From assembly GCA_024690605.1 (NCBI GenBank), contig JAILOV010000074.1, forward strand, positions 1 to 35,426: 35,426 bases of DNA, in the 5' to 3' direction. A program made the position numbers and the translations under genes. Of this stretch, positions 30,856 through 35,426 are shown one piece after another; the first letter of the stretch is position 1, and each line of letters begins with the position of its first letter. The DNA is from Lachnospiraceae bacterium (GTDB lineage Bacteria > Bacillota > Clostridia > Lachnospirales > Lachnospiraceae). Under the pieces are notes generated by a model. The model did not search any database. It was given only the letters and a program-made list of their open reading frames with translations, and had not been told where the DNA came from.

Positions 30856-31526
30856 GTTACAAAATTTCCTATAAAACTCCTGCGATGCAGGGGACAGGGA
30901 CCGTGCGTCTTCAGCGCAGCGATATGCTCTGCTGTCCCGTAGCCCTTGTTTCTGTCAAAACCGTAGGCCGGATAACGGGCAGCCGCTTCGACCATGAAGC
31001 GGTCTCTTGTCACCTTGGCCAGAATGCTGGCCGCCGCGATCGATGCGCTCTTCGCGTCTCCTTTAATGATGCTCACCTGTTCAAAATCATCAAGCTGCGG
31101 CACATGCACGGCATCCAGCAGGAGCAGATCCGGACGACAGGAAAGCTTACTGACCGCCTGCGCCATCGCTTCATAATCGGCGTTGAGGATATTGATCTCG
31201 TCAATGCGCTTCTCATCGGCGAAACCGACAGCCCAGGCGACCGCCTTTTCCCTGATCCTGTCATACAACTCTTCTCTTCTTTTTTCGGACAGTTTTTTGG
31301 AATCATTTAGATACAGGAGAGAATGAAGAACTTCGGGATCCTTCGGAAGGATCACCGCCCCCGCGACGACCGGACCGGCAAGAGGTCCGCGTCCCACTTC
31401 ATCGATACCGCAGATGAGGTCTCTGTCCGTCCGGGCGGTTTCGATCGAGAAGAGCGCATCCAGACGGGCATGCTCAGCAGCAAGCTTCTCCCTTTTTTTC
31501 TGTTCCTTCTCTTCCGCTTTGGTCAT
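30852..31526 (-). CDS. rnhB: Ribonuclease HII
   Basis: RNase HII cuts RNA in RNA-DNA hybrids and removes misincorporated ribonucleotides. Seen: CGIDEVGRGPLAGPVVAGAVIL (first catalytic Asp and Glu), YLNDSKKLSEKRREELY, LLLDAVHVPQ (catalytic Asp), KGDAKSASIAAASILAKVTRDRFM and YGFDRNKGYGTAEHIAAL. The N-terminal 35 residues are a basic/charged extension (MTKAEEKEQKKREK). It begins directly after the lepB stop codon. Confidence 0.96.
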   Translation of the reverse strand: MTKAEEKEQKKREKLAAEHARLDALFSIETARTDRDLICGIDEVGRGPLAGPVVAGAVILPKDPEVLHSLLYLNDSKKLSEKRREELYDRIREKAVAWAVGFADEKRIDEINILNADYEAMAQAVSKLSCRPDLLLLDAVHVPQLDDFEQVSIIKGDAKSASIAAASILAKVTRDRFMVEAAARYPAYGFDRNKGYGTAEHIAALKTHGPCPLHRRSFIGNFVT

Positions 31527-32084
31527 CTATTTCACAAAGCCGAAGGAATCAAAAGGATAGATCCTGAGAAATGCGCGGCCGATGATCGTATCCCTGCTGA
31601 TATTGCCGACGGCTGGGTCGCGCCCGTCCGAGGAATTGTTTCGATTGTCACCCATGACAAAGTATTCGTCTTTACCCAGTGTGATCGGTTCGATCGCCCG
31701 TCCCGGATTCTTGATGACCTCCTTGCCGTAGCTCTCCACAAGGATCTCTCCGTTGATATAGATATGCCCGTCATTGTCGATCTGAACGGTCTCACCCGGC
31801 AGTCCGATGATGCGTTTGATATAGAGCACCTTGTCCGCGTAGCGGAACGGGAACACGATGATATCAAATCTCTTCGGATCATGAAAGCGATAGGAAATCT
31901 TGTCAACGATCAGCGCATCGCCGTGATGCAGCGTGTTTTCCATGGACTTTCCGTCGACATCGGTCCGCTGCGCGATAAATATGATAAAGAGAAAGGTGAC
32001 CGCAAAAACAACGGCAAGATAGACGATCGTGCCGAACAGACTGCGGATCCCTTTTTCCACTTTTCTTTTTGTGCTTGCGCTCAT
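31527..32084 (-). CDS. lepB: Signal peptidase I, catalytically complete copy
   Basis: This 185-residue enzyme cleaves signal peptides at the outer face of the membrane. It has one N-terminal membrane helix (about 17-38), the catalytic serine box VDGKSMENTL (Ser47), the lysine box VLYIKRIIGLPGETV (Lys90), and the C-terminal box FVMGDNRNNSSDGRDP. All catalytic features are intact. It overlaps the upstream rbgA gene by four bases (ATGA) and abuts rnhB. A second, degenerate signal-peptidase gene lies at 33030-33536. Confidence 0.95.
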   Translation of the reverse strand: MSASTKRKVEKGIRSLFGTIVYLAVVFAVTFLFIIFIAQRTDVDGKSMENTLHHGDALIVDKISYRFHDPKRFDIIVFPFRYADKVLYIKRIIGLPGETVQIDNDGHIYINGEILVESYGKEVIKNPGRAIEPITLGKDEYFVMGDNRNNSSDGRDPAVGNISRDTIIGRAFLRIYPFDSFGFVK

Positions 32085-33040
32085 GCTTCCTCTTTTCCCA
32101 TAGAGTTCATGCTGTCATCATTGTTTCCCGCCATCCTTTCGAGCAGGATGCCGCCGAGCTTTCCGCTCCGGAAATCATCCAGCAGGATCTGCGCGGCCCG
32201 TGAGACCAGAAGCTTTCCGCCTTCGCCGATACAGCCGCGGACCGTTGCGATCCTTTCAAGGACTTCATAGGTTTCATCCGCATGACCGGCCGGCGGAAAA
32301 ACCGGATCGTTTTCCGGCCGTTTCGAGGATCGATCCGCCCGCACATTTGTGGCGGAAAAGTATCTCTGTGGCACAGCATCGGGATAATACTGTTCCAGAC
32401 GTCTGATCAGTGCACAGGCAAGCGCCGTCTCATCCAGATTGTCATCGTTCATGCTGCCGATCAGGGCAAGCATCTCTCCTGCATCCGGATCACCGATCTT
32501 CGGCCACAGGATCCCGGGAGAATCCAGAAGCTGCAGGCCGCTGCCGGCCTGGATCCACTGTTCGCCTCTCGTGACACCGGGTTTATTGCCGGTCTTTGCG
32601 GCGCTTCTCCCTGCAAGGAGATTGATGATCGTCGACTTGCCCACATTGGGAATGCCTGCGACCAGAGCGCGAATGGCCTGATTTTTGATGCCTCGTCGCG
32701 CGTTACGCTCACGTTTTTCTCTGGATGCCTCGTTAACGGCGTTCAGGAGTGCTTTCTTTGATCCGGCTGACCTGGCATTGACAGCCGTTACTGTCAGCCC
32801 TTCCCTGCGATAATGCGCGGTCCAGGTTTTCAGAGCATTCGGATCCGACAGATCGGCTTTGCACAAAACCAGCAGTCTCGCTTTATTTCTGCAGAGATCG
32901 TCGATGTCCGGATTGCGACTCGCCTGCGGGATCCTGGCATCCGCCGTCTCGATCACCAGATCCACCTGCGAGAGGCTTTCCCGCATCATGCGGATCGCGG
33001 CGGTCATGTGCCCCGGATACCATTCGTAGTTATTTGTCAT
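32081..33040 (-). CDS. rbgA: Ribosome-assembly GTPase RbgA (YlqF)
   Basis: RbgA is a circularly permuted GTPase for late 50S assembly. Start ATG 33040 gives MTNNYEWYPGHMTAAIRMM, the normal family N-terminus; a longer frame to 33229 has no family support. GTPase motifs run in permuted order: LVLCKADLSD (G4, with Cys in place of the usual Asn), GIPNVGKSTIINLLAG (G1), GVTRGEQW and LLDSPGILWPK (G3). The C-terminal part carries the RNA-binding domain (LLVSRAAQILLDDFRSGKLG). It overlaps the degenerate signal-peptidase gene by 11 bases and lepB by four. Confidence 0.93.
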   Translation of the reverse strand: MTNNYEWYPGHMTAAIRMMRESLSQVDLVIETADARIPQASRNPDIDDLCRNKARLLVLCKADLSDPNALKTWTAHYRREGLTVTAVNARSAGSKKALLNAVNEASREKRERNARRGIKNQAIRALVAGIPNVGKSTIINLLAGRSAAKTGNKPGVTRGEQWIQAGSGLQLLDSPGILWPKIGDPDAGEMLALIGSMNDDNLDETALACALIRRLEQYYPDAVPQRYFSATNVRADRSSKRPENDPVFPPAGHADETYEVLERIATVRGCIGEGGKLLVSRAAQILLDDFRSGKLGGILLERMAGNNDDSMNSMGKEEA

Positions 33041-33536
33041 CGTCTCCAACCCAGAACCAGGCTTTGCCCACAAGCATCGCGGATGTGACCGGTCCGATCC
33101 CGGCACTTCTGGAATCTTCGCTGGCGTTTCTGAGATCACCGAGCACGAAATACTCCTTGTTTCCCAATGTAATGCTGTTGACCGCGATCCCGGCATCGGC
33201 GATCCGGTCATAATGCCTGCCGGAATCACCTTCCGGCCTGTCGTCGATATAGAGGATCCCGTCCTCGATCCGCACGGTTTCCCCGGGAAGAGCCACCACC
33301 CGGCGGATCATGATATGCGCGTTCTCGTTGCCGTTGGGATAAAAGGCGACCAGATCACCGCGGGAGGGCTGACGTAAATGATAGAGCACGCGGTCGATAA
33401 AAACACTCTGTCCGGGGCGAATATCCGGAAGCATCGCGGAACCGACCATATGAATACGGAAACCGAATCCCCACACGAGCAACCAGGCGATCAGAACCGT
33501 GATCACCGTGTAGAAAAGCCAGGAGAGGATCTCCAT
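33030..33536 (-). CDS. Signal-peptidase-I homologue lacking both catalytic residues
   Basis: This protein of about 168 residues has the S26 architecture: one N-terminal membrane helix (about 5-26), a box GSAMLPDIRPGQSVFIDRV and MIRRVVALPGETVRIEDG, and the last box FVLGDLRNASEDSRSAG. Aligned with intact copies, the catalytic Ser position is Ala34 (GSAM instead of GxSM; a Ser lies one residue earlier) and the catalytic Lys is Arg78. The fold elements are otherwise well kept, so it is probably a selected pseudoenzyme rather than decay. The reading frame is open further upstream, but that part crosses the rplS terminator. I placed the start at ATG 33536, which has only a weak ribosome-binding site. 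A weak promoter-like CTGACT/GATAGT pair lies just ahead. Confidence 0.82.
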   Translation of the reverse strand: MEILSWLFYTVITVLIAWLLVWGFGFRIHMVGSAMLPDIRPGQSVFIDRVLYHLRQPSRGDLVAFYPNGNENAHIMIRRVVALPGETVRIEDGILYIDDRPEGDSGRHYDRIADAGIAVNSITLGNKEYFVLGDLRNASEDSRSAGIGPVTSAMLVGKAWFWVGDDDK

Positions 33537-33615
33537 AACAAGCTCGCGGGAAACTATCTGCTTCTTTTCATAAAAAGTCAGACCTTCGCGTCTTTTTCGC
33601 AAAACCGGCTCCCTG

Positions 33616-33652
33616 AAAAAGATAAGAGGGCAATCCTTTAAGGGTTGCCCTC
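33616..33652 (-). terminator. Rho-independent terminator after rplS
   Basis: On the minus strand GAGGGCAA (33645-33652) pairs with TTGCCCTC (33626-33633), with extra pairs CC/GG around TTAAA, and is followed by TTATCTTTTT. It begins seven bases after the rplS stop. Confidence 0.88.
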
Positions 33653-33658
33653 CGACAA

Positions 33659-34006
33659 TCAACGCATGATCTCTTTGACTTTGGCTTTCTTGCCCGTAAG
33701 GCCCCGCAGATAGTTGAGCTTGGCTCTGCGCACTTTGCCTCGTCTGACGACCTCAACCTTTTCCACATTGGGCGAGTGGATCGGCCAGGTCTTCTCGACG
33801 CCTATACCGCTGGACTCTTTGCGGACCGTAAAGGTCTGACGGCTGCCGCCGCCCTGGATCTTCAGAACCGTTCCTTCAAAGATCTGAATACGCTCTCTGT
33901 TACCTTCCTTGATCCTGTTGTGTACGCGCACGGTATCGCCGGTGTTGAACTGCGGTACTTCCGCCTTCTTCTGCGCGTTCTCGATTTCTGCAATGATCTT
34001 GTTCAT
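33659..34006 (-). CDS. rplS: 50S ribosomal protein L19
   Basis: This 115-residue protein is the standard L19: [90 protein letters not shown]19 lies at the 30S-50S interface. ATG 34006 has GGAGG six bases upstream. It has its own promoter and terminator, so it is largely uncoupled from the genes on both sides. Confidence 0.98.
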   Translation of the reverse strand: MNKIIAEIENAQKKAEVPQFNTGDTVRVHNRIKEGNRERIQIFEGTVLKIQGGGSRQTFTVRKESSGIGVEKTWPIHSPNVEKVEVVRRGKVRRAKLNYLRGLTGKKAKVKEIMR

Positions 34007-34039
34007 TTCTGACCTCCTGTCTTTCAAACGACAACTTAT

Positions 34040-34068
34040 AGAATAACAAAAGAATATCGCTTCGTCAA
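34040..34068 (-). promoter_or_regulatory. Promoter of rplS
   Basis: The minus strand shows TTGACG (34063-34068), 17 bases, then TATTCT (34040-34045). The -35 box contains the stop codon of the upstream uridine phosphorylase gene. The leader to the ATG at 34006 is about 27 bases, too short for a ribosomal-protein leader RNA structure. Confidence 0.72.
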
Positions 34069-34829
34069 GCGTTCTTTATCAATATTCGCATGGCAGCAAC
34101 GCTCAGATCGACGGCTGTCCCGGTGTCATGCACCACGGGATTGTCGAGACCGGCCTTTTCGCGTTCCTGATTGGCCATGACGAGGAAGCAGGCCCCGACA
34201 CGCACACGGCGGTATGCGCCGGTGATGAACAGTGCCGCGCTCTCCATTTCCGATGCCAGGCAACCCATGCGTTTCCAGGCATCCCATTTGGCAAGAAGTT
34301 CCGCACTGACGGGCTTCGTTTCGGGAGAATGCTGGGAATAAAAGCTGTCCTTGCTCTGCACGACGCCGGCGTGAAAACGAAGTCCTGCCTCTCCCGCAGC
34401 CCGGATCAGGGCATCCGTTACCTGATGATCGGGAACCGCAGGATACTCGATCGGCGCATATTCTCTGGAAGTCCCCTCCATGCGCACGGCACCGGTTGCG
34501 ATGATCACGTCACCGCCGAGGATCTCCTCCTGCATCGCGCCACAGGTCCCGATCCGGATAAAAGTGTCCGCACCGGCATTCACACATTCTTCCAGCGCGA
34601 TCGCAGCGGAAGGGCCGCCGATCCCGGTGGAAACGACACTCACGCGTTCCCCCTCCAGCGTTCCGTTCCATGTGCAGAACTCACGGTTGTACGCGATCTT
34701 CTCCGGGTTTTCGAATCGCTTCGCGATCATCTCGCAGCGACCCGGATCGCCCGGCAGGATCACATATCTGCCGATCTCGCCGTTTTTGATGCCGATATGA
34801 TATTGTACATTATCCGCAGCGTAGTGCAT
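34065..34829 (-). CDS. udp: Uridine phosphorylase / nucleoside phosphorylase
   Basis: This 254-residue enzyme cleaves uridine (or a related nucleoside) with phosphate. It has the PNP/UDP family motifs [52 protein letters not shown] and [11 protein letters not shown]. The specificity could also include other pyrimidine nucleosides; the QSKDSF segment resembles Udp more than DeoD. AAGGGG sits four bases before ATG. It lies between rimM and rplS, where trmD is normally found, and starts 11 bases after rimM, so the two are probably co-transcribed. Confidence 0.9.
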   Translation of the reverse strand: MHYAADNVQYHIGIKNGEIGRYVILPGDPGRCEMIAKRFENPEKIAYNREFCTWNGTLEGERVSVVSTGIGGPSAAIALEECVNAGADTFIRIGTCGAMQEEILGGDVIIATGAVRMEGTSREYAPIEYPAVPDHQVTDALIRAAGEAGLRFHAGVVQSKDSFYSQHSPETKPVSAELLAKWDAWKRMGCLASEMESAALFITGAYRRVRVGACFLVMANQEREKAGLDNPVVHDTGTAVDLSVAAMRILIKNA

Positions 34830-34840
34830 GGTTCCCCTTT

Positions 34841-35374
34841 TCAGTCAAATAGCCCCTTCATAACATGGATCTCCATGAAGCCTTCTTCGATCGAAATCCT
34901 TTTTACGCAGTCTTTGATCGCCGGCAGCATGGCCGTCCGGCCGTCCGATCTGCGCATTTCATAGACATCATTGGCGCCCGTCTCGATCACATCGGTGATG
35001 TGCCCCAGCTCCTCGCCGGAATCGGCATCCAGGACCTTCAGACCGATCACATCGGCGACATAATATTCGCCCTCAGCAAGCGGGGTGGCATTGTCTCTGG
35101 TCACAAACAGTTCCCCGGAGCGCCAGCGTTCCACATCCTCAACGGTATCGATGCCGTGAAATTTCAGGACCACAAACTTGCTGACAAACTTGACGCTGTC
35201 GATCGTGAGCGTTCTGCGCTCGCCCCGCGGGGGGGCCAGAATGACTTCCTTAAGTTCTCTGAACCGAGCCGGATCCTGCGTCGTCGGGAATACATTTACT
35301 TCTCCGTGAACGCCGTGCGGTTTTGCGATCACGCCCACGCGGAATTCCTGTGTCAGTTTCTGCTCCTGACTCAC
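34841..35374 (-). CDS. rimM: 16S rRNA processing protein RimM
   Basis: RimM helps mature the 30S head domain by binding S19. The sequence has the N-terminal beta-barrel domain ([28 protein letters not shown]), the middle [25 protein letters not shown], and the C-terminal PRC domain ([65 protein letters not shown]). The length of 177 is normal. It starts with GTG at 35374, with AAAGGA six bases before, and overlaps the upstream gene by GTGA. Confidence 0.96.
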   Translation of the reverse strand: MSQEQKLTQEFRVGVIAKPHGVHGEVNVFPTTQDPARFRELKEVILAPPRGERRTLTIDSVKFVSKFVVLKFHGIDTVEDVERWRSGELFVTRDNATPLAEGEYYVADVIGLKVLDADSGEELGHITDVIETGANDVYEMRRSDGRTAMLPAIKDCVKRISIEEGFMEIHVMKGLFD

Positions 35375-35426
35375 TGAAGTTCCTTTCGAGCCTGTTTCTT
35401 CTGTCTCTTTTTGCCCGTGTCAGGCA
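35371..35426 (-). CDS. C-terminal end of an upstream gene (partial)
   Basis: A frame entering from the right edge reads [17 protein letters not shown] and stops at TGA 35371-35373, overlapping the rimM GTG (GTGA). In this gene neighbourhood the preceding gene is usually rpsP or the KH-domain RNA-binding gene khpA. A basic tail fits either, but 17 residues are too few to decide. Confidence 0.5.
   Translation of the reverse strand, partial: PDTGKKRQKKQARKELQ

Noticed and set aside
33041..33229. N-terminal extension of rbgA by 63 residues
   Set aside because: The extension lies antisense-free but within the other signal-peptidase frame, and RbgA proteins begin at the MTNNYEWYPGHM-type segment.

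Overview
The window looks like a chromosomal segment of a Gram-positive anaerobe of the Clostridia, most likely a Lachnospiraceae-type Bacillota of moderately high GC. The clues are a secretin-less Tad/Flp pilus locus, a THF-riboswitch-controlled folT-folC pair, a DUF512-der-plsY-gpsA housekeeping block, and an rplS-lepB-rbgA-rnhB-ylqG-ylqH block like that of Bacillus and Clostridia. Nearly everything is coded on the minus strand. The only convincing plus-strand gene is a long-form PRPP synthetase (21708-22919). I saw no rRNA, tRNA, CRISPR array, transposase or phage gene.

Layout from left to right, with minus-strand transcripts running right to left. (1) 1-6037: Tad pilus operon tadZ-tadA-tadB-tadC-flp-tadE-tadG, cut by the window edge inside tadG, with its own promoter at 6010-6037. 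(2) 6048-12322: a five-gene membrane/signalling cluster from one clear promoter: a DUF2752 protein, a zinc-ribbon DUF898-like membrane protein, a zinc-ribbon/transmembrane/glycine-rich protein, a TPR-bearing Ser/Thr kinase, and a 46-residue membrane protein coupled to the kinase. (3) 12341-14496: folate uptake and retention (THF riboswitch, folT, folC). (4) 14493-21668: a long run DUF512-der-plsY-[orphan frame]-two zinc-ribbon genes-DUF6472-gpsA-alkD. (5) prs, facing away from DUF512 with back-to-back promoters. (6) 22923-26264: a two-component system. (7) 26343-28645: yraN, then an AT-richer lipoprotein gene with its own promoter and terminator, bracketed by an inverted 18-bp repeat and accompanied by a 118-bp imperfect palindrome. 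(8) 28646-35426: ylqH, ylqG, rnhB, lepB, rbgA, a degenerate second signal peptidase, rplS, a uridine phosphorylase and rimM.

The points I find most interesting are: a signal-peptidase-I paralogue that has lost both catalytic residues while a complete copy sits two genes away (as in staphylococcal SpsA/SpsB); the kinase/zinc-ribbon/glycine-rich cluster next to the Tad locus, including an unusual Thr-rich insert in the kinase; the repeat-flanked AT-rich lipoprotein cassette with its palindrome; an open frame without a start codon at the plsY junction, where three accessory genes interrupt a conserved gene order; and the absence of trmD between rimM and rplS, where a uridine phosphorylase sits instead.
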